Shown here: in pieces, positions 46,787-57,828 of the stretch
Position numbering within the stretch: position 1 is the first letter of the stretch
Layout of the letters: every line of letters starts with the position of its first letter
Assembly (NCBI RefSeq): GCF_918797505.1
Contig: NC_092794.1
Coordinates: forward strand, 34,958,122 to 35,022,121
DNA: 64,000 bases
Source of the DNA: Bemisia tabaci
Lineage: Eukaryota > Arthropoda > Insecta > Hemiptera > Aleyrodidae
Direction: 5' to 3'
Notes under the pieces: model-generated
Databases searched by the model: none
What the model was told of the DNA's origin: nothing
What the model saw: the letters and a program-made list of their open reading frames with translations, nothing else
Made by a program: the position numbers and the translations under genes

Positions 46787-48250
46787 GAATATAAGAAGAC
46801 CAGTGCTGAATTTAAACTCCTGGTTAAAAGTTCAAAAAAGAAATATTGGAGAGAATTCACAGACAAACTAAATCACTTTACCCCTGCCAAAGAAATTTTT
46901 GAAAAAGTAAAGATTCTTAACAGATCACTAACCCCGTATCCAGACATTAATTTTGATTTGATTGACGATCTTCAGCTAGCCCTTACCCCTGACTCTCAGT
47001 TCACTAAACAATGGAACAACTCTTCATCCTTCTCTAACTCATTTGAAAAAATCTCGAAAGAAGAATTTCTTTTGGCAATTATGAAACTTAAAAAGAAAAA
47101 TCCTGGTTTAGATAACACCCTGTTTGAATTCATTTCAGAAGCCCCCCTAAAAGCCCAATCTATCCTCTTTGACATTTTTAACAATATCCCAATTACTAAA
47201 AAGATCCCTGAATCCTGGAAAAATGTTAAAATTTTCACCAGTCTTAAGAAAGATAAACACCCTCAATTTGCCTCTTCCTACAGACCTATTGGAATTATTT
47301 CAGTATATAGAAAACTTTTTGAGAGCATAATTCTTAACCTTTTAGAGTACTTTCTCGAAAAAAATCACAAACTTTCGCCCTTCCAATACGGTTTTAGAAA
47401 GGGTAAAAATGTTTATTATAATCACTTTCAAATCTCCAGACATGCTTATAAGGCGATAGGTGAAAAAGCATACATGGCAACCCTATTTTTGGATATTAAA
47501 AACGCCTACAACAACGTTAATTACAAAATCCTTTATAAGAAACTCATTGCGATTGGTATTAATCCTAACCTAGCCCGTATTATTTTTAACCTCATTTCAA
47601 ATAACTACATTACAGTCTCATATTTTAATAAATTTACGAATCCTCGCCTCCAACCCAAAGGTCCGACCCAAGGTGGTATCCTTAGCCCGTTACTCTACCT
47701 TATCTACACCTCTGACTTATTTAGATCCCTCTCTACATCATACATTTCAGAATTTGCTGATGACATATCTATTTATAATATCCATAAGAAACTTGAAGTG
47801 GCCATGGAATTACTTAATTCAGATCTTAAGCGTATTAACAATGCCCTCTCAGCTCTAGGACTTGACCTATCTCTCCCTAAAATCCAGGCTATCATTTTTT
47901 CTACTAGGAGACTCCCTGAGAATCTATCTTTTAATCTGCATGATTTCTTAATCCCCGTTCTACCCTCGGCCACCTATTTAGGCCTCCTATATACTAGGAA
48001 AATGAACTGGCTTCCACATATTAACTCTATTAAACTAAAAATTTCTTGTAAATTAAAAATTTTGTCTAATTTACATGATTCTCCTTGGGGTATTTACTAG
48101 GACGTCTCTCGAAAACTTTTCATTAGTATGATTCGCCCGATTCTTGATTTCGGTCTCCCAATATATTGCAGAAATTTCAATCTTATTGAAAGAACCAATA
48201 TACTTCAAAATTCCTGCTTACGTAAAACCTTGATAGTCTGATCTCATGTG
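46787..48250 (+). pseudogene. I-like LINE reverse transcriptase, 5' segment
   Basis: Open from 46787, with a long frame 46958-48100. RT blocks are visible in order: SSYRPIGIISVYRKLFESII, FLDIKNAYNNVNY, PKGPTQGGILSPLLYLI (around residue 236) and the catalytic EFADDISIYN (around residue 266), then YLGLLYTRKMNWLPHI. A single TAG at 48098-48100 interrupts text that continues in the same frame as DVSRKLFISMIRPILDFG to about 48235. A composite palindrome then splits the element, and the remainder is at 52020-53763. The endonuclease part is missing. The clade (I-like) is inferred from the RNase H in the second segment. Confidence 0.88.
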
Positions 48251-48967
48251 TACATCTGTGTGCAATTTTCTGAAAAAAGTTGGTGAGTGATATCAATCTC
48301 TTCGTTATGATGTCTAGAATCAGAATTTGGATGGCGATAACCTTGAAAATCGTGCAGGAAGCGCCCAAAGCCCAAAAACAAAATGGCGGCCGCTCGGTAG
48401 CCCTTATTTTTGAAAATTCCGAATTATGGCATATGAGGTATCGATTCCTATTGGGTCCGTTTTTTGGGTCGTAAAATCCTAATATGATGTTTAAAATACC
48501 CTCCGATCAAAAAAAATGTCGCAAATCCAACATGGCGGCTGAAAATACCCACCCGGCGCGGAAATCGCTGAGTTCTCATTTGGCCGTCTAGTAAGACGGC
48601 CAATGATTGTATTGTGTGGTCCCAGGTTTGAAAACAGAGTTACAACTCACTGTATGGTCCATAAAAAAACCCCAAAATCCAATATGGCGGCCAAAATGGC
48701 CGCCGATCGAAACCTGTTTTTTTGGTATCGGCGTATGGCGTCGAGTGGGGTATCATTTCTCATGTATTTTGGGTCGCACATTACGAATATGAAGTCAAAA
48801 ATTACTCTTGACCAATATTGAAGCTCGTAAATTCAACATGGCGGCTAAAATGGCAGGCATGGATAGAATAAAAGCAATTACATACAGCGGTAGTCCTGAT
48901 TTAATACATTTGTGGGGCCTCTTATATGCCAAGCCTCTATAGCCTCGCCAAGTTTAGCCCCTTTTTT

Positions 48968-49180
48968 TGGATGCCCGAGTTGGTCAACGGGACAAGGCTC
49001 AAATGAAAGCTTATGGTAAAGCAACCTTTCACTCAAAGTTTCAACTTGAAGTGACACCTCGTTTAGGCTGTACAGCGTTGCCAATTTTTCATTTTTATGT
49101 GCTATAATCAAGGAATTCTGGACTAATAGTCCAGTGCATCATAATTAAACAGACTAGTGCATCGGTCTACAAGCTGAATA
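48968..49180 (-). repeat. Inverted single unit of the 176-bp satellite
   Basis: Complementary to the units at 49765-50440 (CCCGAGTTGGTCAACGGGAC, TTTCAACTTGAAGTGACACC). It lies inside the composite palindrome, before the tandem array. Confidence 0.8.
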
Positions 49181-49764
49181 CTACCCTGAGATCGTATAGA
49201 AACGCAATTGAAGGCCGCATCGTGAACTTTTCGAAGCAGTGTTTCCAATTTTTTAACGTAAAATGAGGGTATTTTCGAGACTTTTGGCGGAAAACGTATC
49301 ATCATGGGCTCTTACTTTAACGAGTATGGGATAAACATTACCCTACGATAGTAAATGATAGCCTGCTTACGGCGAAAATTGAATTCCAAAAGCAATGTTG
49401 CCAAATTTATTTTAATTTCTTACAAAAATTAAAGAATTTTTCAAGTGAATGCTCAGAAAACTTAATTTCCAATGCATTTCTCCCATTCTGATGACTGAAT
49501 ATCACCATGGCATAGTATATGATTACTGTTTAAGGCAAAAATGGAATTTTTAGAGTAACGTTGCCAAATTGTGTACATTTATTTTACGATGAGACGCCCA
49601 TATTTTTGAGCTTTTCGCGCGAAAATCGCACTTTAAGGTGCCGTCTTCCTTCAGTATGGGTAAAATATTACGATACAATACTTTAGGATTGATTTTGAAA
49701 GGAGAAGACGAATTTTTAAGTTAATGTTACAAAAAAAAAAAAAAAAAATCAAATGTTACACAAT

Positions 49765-50440
49765 GACGTATTGGGAACGCTGTACAGCCTAAACGAGGGG
49801 TCACTGCAAGTTGAAATCTTGCGTGTAAGTTTGCCTTACCCTAAGCCTTCATTTGAGCCTCGTCTCGTTGACCAACTCAGGTGTACTAGTTTGTTGAACT
49901 ACGATGATCCAGAATTCCTTGATTCTAGCGCATATAAATGAAAAATTGGCAACGCATTACAGCTTAAACGAGGTGTCACTTCAATTTGAAACTGTGCGTG
50001 GAAGTTTGCCTTTCCATAAGCTTATATTTGAGCCTTGTCCCGTTGACCAACTCGGGTGTACTATAGTCTGTTGAACCATGATGATCCAGAATTTCTTGAT
50101 TATAGCGCATAAAAATGTATAATTGGCAACGGCGTATAGCGCTAAACGAGGGGTCACTTCAAGTTGAAACTTTGCGTGGAAGTTTGCCTTACCACAAGCT
50201 TTCATTTGAGCTTTGACTTGTTGACCAACTCGGGTATACTAGTCTGTTGAACCACGATGATCCAGAATTCCTTGATTATAGAGCACATGAATGAAAAATT
50301 GGAAACGCTGTACAGCTTAAACAAGGTGTTTATTCAAGTTGAAACTTTTCATGGAAGTTTGCCGCACCATAAGCTTATATTTGAGCCTTGTCCGGTTGAT
50401 CAACTCAGGTATCCGAAAAGGGGTTAAAAAACACCCCTTC
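49765..50440 (+). repeat. Tandem array, four units of about 176 bp
   Basis: The unit start GGCAACGCTGTACAGC (or a variant) occurs at 49773, 49948, 50125 and 50301, a spacing of 175-177 bp. Each unit contains AACGAGGGGTCACTTCAAG-type, TTTGAGCCTTGTC-type and CAGAATTCCTTGATT-type blocks. Runs of A precede the array. Confidence 0.88.
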
Positions 50441-50454
50441 TGACGAGGCTCTTT

Positions 50455-51362
50455 AAAGTTAAGATCTATCTGATCACATGTTTACGCTTTTGCCATCCAT
50501 TTTGACACTAAAACTTACACATTTTCACACTATAAATGGCTGCTACAATAGTCGATCTTTAATGATAAAATAACTACATAAAATGAGGATATTGAGGTAG
50601 GTAGTCAAACCATGCATCTTCGGGACGGCTGTCAAATTTTCGGGTGTACTTACCTTTGCAGAGTGTTTTATCAGAGTATCCTGGAGAATTTGTCTTCAAA
50701 GTCTGAAAATCGGCCGCGAATAAAAATGAAAATAAAAGTTCAAGTAACTCGCAAAACTGGACCTGACCAGCGAGTAAGACTGAACACTGTTAGAAGATTT
50801 AATGTGTGTTTGGGCAAAGAAATAATAAGCAAAATAGATTCATCATGTTTTTCAATGTATTTACTTCAATGATTACGAATTTTCTTTTGATGACTTTGGG
50901 TAATATGAGGAAAAATCTATGTAACACAACTTTTGAATTGAAAAAAAAAAAAAAAATTGTAGCCATCGAGGTAAATACATTGAAAAACATGATAATTCTA
51001 TTTTGCTTATTATTTCTTTGCCCAAACACACATTAAATCTTCTAACAGTGTTCAGTCTTACTTGCTGGTCAGGTCCAGTTTTGCGAATTACTTGAGCTTT
51101 TATTTTCATTTTTATTCGCGGCCGATTTTCAGACTTAGAGGACAAATTCTCGAGGAAACTCCGATTAAACACTTCGCAAAGGTAAGTACACCCTAAAATT
51201 TGATAGCCATCCCGAGGATGCATGGTTTGACTACTTACCTCGATACTTATCCACATTTTACGTAGTTATTTTATCATTTAAGATCGGCTATTGTGGCAGC
51301 CATTTATAGTGTCAAAATGGATGGCAAAAGCATATACATTTGATCAGATAGATCTTAACTTT
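50455..51362. mobile_element. Inner foldback, about 900 bp
   Basis: Arms of about 410 bp (50455-50875 and 50955-51362) pair through TTTAATGTGTGTTTGGGCAA and its complement around an A-rich or T-rich loop near 50945. The two 76-codon frames at 50799-51036 are mirror images. Confidence 0.87.
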
Positions 51363-52019
51363 AAATTTGGTATAAGTTGCCCCACAAATGTATTAGATCA
51401 GGACTACCGCTGTATGTAATTGCTTTTATTCTATCCATGCCTGCCATTTTAGCCGCCATGTTGAATTTACGAGCTTCAATATTGGTCAAGAGTAATTTTT
51501 GACTTCATATTCGTAATGTGCGACCCAAAATACATGAGAAATGATACCCCACTCGACGCCATACGCCGATACCAAAAAAACAGGTTTCGATCGGCGGCCA
51601 TTTTGGCCGCCATATTGGATTTTGGGGTTTTTTTATGGACCATACAGTGAGTTGTAACTCTGTTTTCAAACCTGGGACCACACAATACAATCATTGGCCG
51701 TCTTACTAGACGGCCAAATGAGAACTCAGCGATTTCCGCGCCGGGTGGGTATTTTCAGCCGCCATGTTGGATTTGCGACATTTTTTTTGATCGGAGGGTA
51801 TTTTAAACATCTTATTCGGATTTTACGACCCAAAAAACATAGGAATCGATACCTCATATGCCATAATTCGGAATTTTCAAAAATAAGGGCTACCGAGCGG
51901 CCGCCATTTTGTTTTTGGGCTTTGGGCGCTTCCTGCACGATTTTCAAGGTTATCGCCATCCAAATTCTGATTCTAGACATCATAACGAAGAGATTGATAT
52001 CACTCACCAACTTTTTTCA

Positions 52020-53763
52020 GAAAGTTGCACGTGGGACTGGATTTTTGTACATTAGAGATCAGACTATAAGTGTTCTTAGATCAACCCCCACCAACAATCT
52101 AAACGTCGAGGCAGCTATCCCTCCCATCCTTAATAGATTTAACTTCCTAACAGACAAACTCCTAATCAGATCAATGAGCCTGAATCACAATCCCATTATT
52201 AGAAATATAAAGATGCTTGAGAGATCAATTATGTCATGTAACTATTGTGTTAATAAACAACACCCACTTTCTCTTAATAGATGGTTTCTGAGAAAACCTT
52301 CTTCACCCAAAACCTTAAAAAGCGATTTACCTTGCTCACTTATGAGAGATCCAGTTTTCCAATTTTTAGCTAACCTAATACCATCTTTCTAGACATTCCT
52401 CCAAGAAAACTATCTGATCACGTTTCAATCCAAATGAACTTTAATGAATTAATGAGACTAAAATTTAGGAACTTTACCCAGTATTATACTGACGGTGCCA
52501 AGACAGCCGAATATACCTCTTCAGCCTTTCTCTCTATTGAATCCTATAAAGTCTATTCTCTGTCAGATTATAATTCTATATTTACAGCCGAAACGTGGGC
52601 TATCCTCCAAGCTGTCGAACATAGTATTAGTCTCAATCTATCCAATGTTGTTATCTGTACGGACTCTCATAGTGTCTTAGTTAACCTTATTAATCAAAAA
52701 CCGGACCTCCACCCCCTCATTGAAGAAACCAAAGAAATCCTGTTAAGACACCGTGAAAGAAATATTTGGTTGGTCTGGATCCCTAGTCACTCAGGGATAT
52801 TAGGTATTGAGAGAGTTGACCAATTGACTAAATTGATTCATCTAGCTTAGTTAGTTGATAATAAAATCTGTTTTAAACAATTGTTCCCCCTTATCACCCA
52901 ACAAAACTTTAATGATTGGAATTCTGACTGGTTAACACGTACTTGGAAAGGTCAAAGACTAAAATCGCTTCTCCCTACACTCTCTCGCAAACCATGGTTT
53001 TACAGACTTGACTGGAAACGTTCTCTTATTACGAATTTAATTAGACTTAGAATTGGTCATGGCCTTTACCCCTCGCACTTGTTTAGAATCAACTTAGCAA
53101 CCTCTAATTTGTGTGAATGTGGTTCCATAGTAAACTCAGATCATATCCTTTTCCAATGTGAAAAGCTGAAAAATAGAAACATCCTTTTTTTCTGAACTTA
53201 TAAATAAATTTGAAATCTTCCCACCCTACTCAACTCTATATCTTCTTTCGGTCGGTGACCTCAATACCCTTAAATCCATAGCCCTCTTTCTAGTTAAAAA
53301 TGATATCCATCTCTAATCTACCAAATCTTTACTCTTACACTAATAATTTTCTTAAACTTATTCCACACCCACCAACCGTCTTACCCTCTAAATTATTCAA
53401 TCTACCTTTTTCCAAACAAATCATTTTCTCTTCCATACTCAATTCATACCATATGTTCACTTTTTATGTTTTCCATTACCCAGTCTCTGGTCATAGGAAG
53501 TCGCTCTGCCGGGTATCAGAGCGTGAAAATGGTGAAGGGCTCTCACCCTCTCAATCTTCAACTCTACTTTTTTATCAACCCCCCCCCCCCTTTTTTTCCA
53601 TGTCTCTATATTTTTTTTTTGCCTCTCACACCTTTGAAGTCGGTTCCTAATCACTTATAACCTCCATTCGATAGATACACACTAGTCTAAAGTTGGCTGC
53701 AGGTGCTTAGACACAAAGCCATTAAACAGCAAAAAAAAAGAAAAAAAAGAAAAAAAAAAAAAA
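52020..53763 (+). pseudogene. I-like LINE, 3' segment with RNase H and tail
   Basis: This continues the LINE begun at 46787. VARGTGFLYIRDQT to about 52390 is the RT-RNase H linker. 52434-52850 is an RNase H domain with YYTDGAK, the glutamate of FTAETWAILQA, ICTDSHSVLVN and WIPSHSGILGIERVDQLTK, where the usual catalytic histidine region is kept. 52881-53195 gives LIRLRIGHGLYPSHLF and the cysteine/histidine block CECGSIVNSDHILFQC typical of I/R1/Jockey-type ends. A 3' UTR follows, then an A-rich tail (53732-53763). Several stops and shifts make it inactive. Confidence 0.88.
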
Positions 53764-53764
53764 T

Positions 53765-54120
53765 GCAGTAACTTAGAGTGTACCTAGTGACAATCCTAAC
53801 TACCGGCAGCAAAGCAAAACTCTCCGTTGCGCAATATTATCATGAACACCAACAGACCTAATTGTTCTATTTGTTCGGGGTTGTCAGAGTTGTCAGATTT
53901 TCAAACTCTGCAGCAAGTTTTGCTTAATGAGCACTGAGGCTCAAAGAGACCAAACCTGTGCACTTTGGCACCATACTTGAGAGATCAAAATTTATTACAT
54001 CTTAAAAAATGAAGGATGCTGCTTAAGATTTTTCAAAGAATCCTGTGAGCAGATTTGGAGAAAAAAGTACGAGATGACGGTTCAAGCTGTGTATGCTTTG
54101 AACAAGAAATGGAGGCTCAA
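53765..54120 (-). repeat. Long inverted repeat, copy 2
   Basis: Complement of 41075-41428, starting right after the poly-A of the I-like LINE (ATGCAGTAACTTAGAGTGTA). The LINE tail therefore sits at the edge of this repeat. Confidence 0.85.
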
Positions 54121-54311
54121 ACGTTCTTTGAGAAAGGATGAAAAATTGAGTAGGCTGTTTTAAAAAGTAATGTGGATTATATTTTATAATGTATCTTCGT
54201 AAATTTCCTCGAATATTTGAAACATTCCTATGCTTTTCGATTTTAGTACGCTTTACTTTAGACAGGCATTTGCATTAGTATGTACAGATAATCAATGGTT
54301 GTTCTTTTTTT

Positions 54312-55420
54312 AGGTCCAAATTTACTAAGATTTTAGGTGGTGTCCCACAGGGAGCAGTCATTGGACCTCTCTTGTTTCTAATCTTAGCCAACTATGTGCC
54401 TCATCATGTCAAAACCATATCTATGAACCTAGTGCTTGCATTATTTATAATGTTTCTTTTTGCCGATGATGTGCTTTTTGTGGTTAGCAATAAGGATCTA
54501 TCAAGACTAGAGATGGATGTTTTCATTATTCTGAACATTTTCAGACAATGGACCGTTTTGAATTTCTTCCAGTTTAATGTAGACAAACCAAATACATGCT
54601 TTTGAGTACCAAAAATATTGTAGGTTCCTTCAACATCTTGATTGACAACCAAGAAATTGAGTTGGTCTCCATATTAAAGTACTTAGAGATTCTTTTGGAC
54701 AATAAGCTAAATTTTGATAGCCATGTAAACAGCATCTGCAGCAAATTACACTCTGCCATATTTGTAATTAAAGTCCTCTCTAAATATTGTGATATTAGTA
54801 TACTTATGTTAGTTTACCACTCCCTATTCATGTCCCACATTAACTATTGCGTAACTATTTGGTCTAATTGTAAGAACGTTCTCCTGGAGAAAGTCTTCAT
54901 CATCCAAAAGAAGGCTTTAAGAATCATGTTAAAGGTAGCGCCAAGAGAGTCCTGCAAAAATCATTTCATTGATCTCAAAATTCTGTCCGTTCCCTCCCTC
55001 GTAATTTATAGGTTCATTTCGAATTTTATAGTTGAAGCCTCTTTAGCTCCTGTGGCTCTCAGTAAAATCAACACTAGATTCCATGTTTTGACAAATGCCA
55101 CCAAGAACAGCCACTCTCTAAGGCGCAGTCAAATCCTATTTGAAAAGCTCCCCTCAGCTATAAAAAGCAAATACAGGGACTCGAATTTTCTTAATGTTTT
55201 AAAAAATTTCTTCATTGCGAAATGTTTTTATAGTGAAGCGGAGTATTTAGCATGAGCCCTTTTTTAAAAAAACTTTATTCTTTTTTCCTTCCTTTTCTTT
55301 TTTTTCTTCTATCCTCACTAACTCTGACATATTTGTTCTAGCTGTTGAAAAATGTGCATTTAAAAATAATAATAATAATATATTATTATTATTATTATAT
55401 TATTATCATTAATACTGATC
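54312..55420 (+). pseudogene. LINE reverse transcriptase 3' half with (TAA)n tail
   Basis: GGVPQGAVIGPLLFLI at about 54330 and LFADDVLFVV at about 54460 are the RT blocks of a CR1/L2/Jockey-like element. A shift near 54600 moves to the frame 54596-55255, with YLEILLDNKLNFDSHV, YHSLFMSHINYCVTIW, IQKKALRIM and the C-terminal RRSQILFEKLPSAIKS block, the same end type as at 13106-13381. After the stop there is a T-rich 3' UTR and a TAA/TTA repeat tail (about 55364-55408). The frameshift and the missing 5' half make it dead. Confidence 0.87.
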
Positions 55421-55709
55421 ACACATATACACAGATGATGCGATATTTTCACAGAAAAAAAGTGAATTTGTTGCCCAATTTGTTTCGTTTCCATTTATTG
55501 AAGTCTTGACCAAAGGAGCTTAACAATGCAGCATTAGAAAGTCAATGAAATGATCTTTAAGCTTACAACTTTTGCGCAATATTGAAAGCATCTTTAATCG
55601 CAAAACCTGCAGTTAACTAGATTTATTCATTTGCTCACATGAAGGTTGATGACAATCCTTGAGGGACACCCTATTTATCTTTTTTTTTTTATTTTAAATT
55701 TTTTCCCAG
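55421..55709. other. Intron end before Pez exon 4
   Basis: At about 55659-55672 the sequence reads GAGGGACACCCTATTTATC, close to the complement of the ACAGGGTGTCCC end. An uninterrupted T-run and TTTTTTCCCAG acceptor follow directly. Confidence 0.5.
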
Positions 55710-55780
55710 CGGAGTTTGGCAACCATGATCCAGAGCGACATACCGCAGAATACCTGAAAGACTTTGCTCTCTTTCCAAAA
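55710..55780 (+). CDS. Pez: Pez coding exon 4
   Basis: A 71-nt exon between TTTTTTCCCAG|C and AAAA|GTACGT. CG completes the split alanine codon from exon 3; residues 149-171 then read EFGNHDPERHTAEYLKDFALFPK, where the 'EFGD/N-H' and 'FALFP' pattern is the F2 lobe of Pez-family FERM domains. It ends in phase 0. The preceding intron is 17,521 bp. The next exon is not in the window as far as I can read, so the remaining FERM lobe, the long linker and the phosphatase domain lie beyond 64 kb. Confidence 0.93.
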
Positions 55781-56009
55781 GTACGTATTGCGTAATAAAT
55801 TTAGTCAGCTTAGTTAAGTTTTTACAGTCGTTGGTGGTTACCTGAAGCAACTACTTTTGTGTATTTCAGCTCCATGAAGGTTTAGGCTCCTTACGGCCAC
55901 GTTTTTTGGTTTTTTGCCTCTTCACATGGTAACACTTAATAAAAGGAAGGGACGGCAAAAAACTTACATTATATTATCAACTCATATATTAATACTGTAT
56001 TTGTGGGAG

Positions 56010-56165
56010 CTTTGTCAAAGGCCATACTTCACTAACGAAAAGCACGATACTTTTCACAATAGCGTCCTACATCCGGTGCTTTTTTGTCTTTGAAATGCTC
56101 TGATCTCAAAGCATCCCGCTTGGCATCGTGATGGCTCTCCTTCCCTGGCCCTGTTGGAAATCAAA
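56010..56165 (-). pseudogene. LINE family L-A relic
   Basis: Minus-strand translation gives GQGRRAITMPSGMLRSEHFK, aligned with MQGRRAIAVLNGVLRDQRIS of the copy at 46138-46377. A short, strongly diverged fragment. Confidence 0.6.
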
Positions 56166-56214
56166 TTTCCGAAAAAAGCCCTGTATTATTTATTCTCTCA
56201 ATTCAACCGGTGGA

Positions 56215-56445
56215 GTGTAAAATTCAAAAAACTTTCCTTGTATCCGAAATTGGGGGAACTTCTTGTTCAGTCTGAGAGAAAAGGGGTAACTTGGAACAAA
56301 TTGCAATACAAAGTTCTGCTATATAGGTAAACCTCATCTTTAGGTTGCCCTACATATCGCCTAACATGCAAAAAGTTTACCATAGTTTGAATGGAAAATC
56401 CCCTTCAAAGTTCCGAAAATTATACTTGCGGCCGTGAATTTACTT
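56215..56445 (+). repeat. Diverged direct repeat of 42535-42790
   Basis: Shares TTGTTCAGTCTGAGAGAAA-type, AAAAAGTTTACCATAGTTTG and TTCCGAAAATT blocks, in order, with the earlier copy. Confidence 0.6.
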
Positions 56446-57379
56446 AGCAGCTTACCTAAGATTCAGAACATTTAAAACCAGAGTCAAAAGATTTATCTTT
56501 CTCCTCGTAATTTTGGTCGTAAATGGGTCATTGCACGCCAACAGTACTAGGTCCGCAACCCGACCTCCTCTGATATCTTTCAAAAAACTGGTGCGTGAGG
56601 TCTCTTAGTCCGTTGCCCACAATCCAAAAATGGCAAAAACCCTGGACTTTTTGATTGGAATATGCTGCTCTTAGGGGTCATTGGTGATGCCCGCGAGAGT
56701 AATCCTGGAAGGGGAAACAATTTGAGACCGGCGACTGGAGAAGGATGACAGCCGTTGAAGTCTGCCATTTTGGTTCTTTTAAAGTGCTGTCCCTCCGTCA
56801 CTATTGATCCGATTTTGAGCAATTTGTTTTTCGATGAAAGGTATTTTCCAGGAGAATAAGTTTTCCTCTAATAATTATTTCTGTTAGTTTTGAAGAATTT
56901 TTGTGAAACCGGTGGTGCAGCTGTCAGTAGGCCCCAATTTCTTTGTCCACACCGAATTACCTTTGAATAAGATTCTCAGTAGCACTTACAAATACGAGTA
57001 CTCGAAAACCCTCAGCAGAATGTATACTAAGAGTTTTGTACCGAAATGTACCGTCGGAAAAGCCGAACTTTTTTTTACCGTAGGGCCTCCCCCAGGAGGG
57101 TCCCCCCGGCCATGGCCCCCTGCCCGTGGCAATATTGACGGACCCCCGGTTTCTGTGTCCCAAGTGATCAAATTAGAATGTTTCTCTACTCCTTTTAATA
57201 GTACTCGCTTAGTACAAAGAAAGTTTTGTAACCTCACGGTAGGGGAGCTACGGGGGGGGGGGTCAAAAGTGGGGGGGCTGGAGAAATATTTTCGAAAAAA
57301 CGGACTTACGTACACCAAAACCCTCAGAATGTATACTATGTCGTTTTTAACGAATATATTATTTCGGGTTTAGGTCCAA
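56446..57379. other. Repeat-like stretch with chance open frame
   Basis: ACCAAAACCCTCAGAATGTA-type text occurs twice about 300 bp apart (57005 and 57318). The 156-codon frame at 56903-57373 and its antisense partner arise from G-rich and C-rich sequence and show no family motif. Confidence 0.4.
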
Positions 57380-57750
57380 AAATGGTTCAACTAAGTTTGC
57401 GAGAAAGGTATTACAATTTATTAGCACAAAGACATCTCGCCGGTTCGATACAAAGCAAGCGACTGACTAACTACAAAACTATCATGGCCGGACGCATAGT
57501 CTCAATCCACTCGGTGAGATGGTGAAACTCCCGGTTATGAGTCTACAGCAGAAAAATACCTCTCTTTACTGATAATGGGTTTCCATTTCATATATCAATG
57601 CTTACTCCTCTTTATTAGTTAAACGTTATTTCATTTTTCTCTTATGTAGGTATTTTTCAGCCAGAGCACAATTCTATGGCGTTTCACCTTTTCACATAGT
57701 TGCAAATTTACAACAAATTATCCTTTTTATTGTTTTTACTCCAACCAACA
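57380..57750 (-). mobile_element. Probable 3' LTR of copia element
   Basis: On the minus strand the sequence TGTTGGTTGGAGTAAAAAC starts at 57750, directly after the purine tract TTTTTAAGGGGGCT (57751-57764). TGTTGG is the usual start of Ty1/copia LTRs. The far end is not defined, because no second LTR is available for comparison; 57380 is a guess. Confidence 0.5.
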
Positions 57751-57828
57751 AGCCCCCTTAAAAATAATTAAATGGAGCTTAAATCTAGCACAGTATCTAA
57801 TAATCAATTTTATTCTTAATTCATTATA

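Larger units (their letters stand above)
48256..52030. mobile_element. Composite palindrome inserted in the I-like LINE
   Basis: Outer arms of about 660 bp (48256-48920 and 51375-52030) are near-identical inverted copies with identical mirrored open frames. They start TTCTGAAAAAAGTTGGTGAG and carry AAAATGGCGGCCGCTCGG and related words. Between them lie a tandem array (49765-50440) and an independent smaller palindrome (50455-51362). The LINE reading frame resumes directly after the right end. TGCA occurs on both flanks (about 48253 and 52024), a possible short target duplication. Confidence 0.88.

Noticed and set aside
51476..51694. 72-codon frame identical to one at 48603-48821 on the other strand
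   Set aside because: Both lie in the two arms of one palindrome, so identity reflects the arms and not a duplicated gene.
55861..55890. Possible further Pez exon after TATTTCAG (CTCCATGAAG)
   Set aside because: Only 10 bases before a GTTTAG, no family text, and the intron from 55781 would be too short.
56903..57373. 156-codon plus-strand open frame
   Set aside because: Runs through G-runs and C-runs with an antisense frame across the same bases; no family motif; the region has internal repeats.
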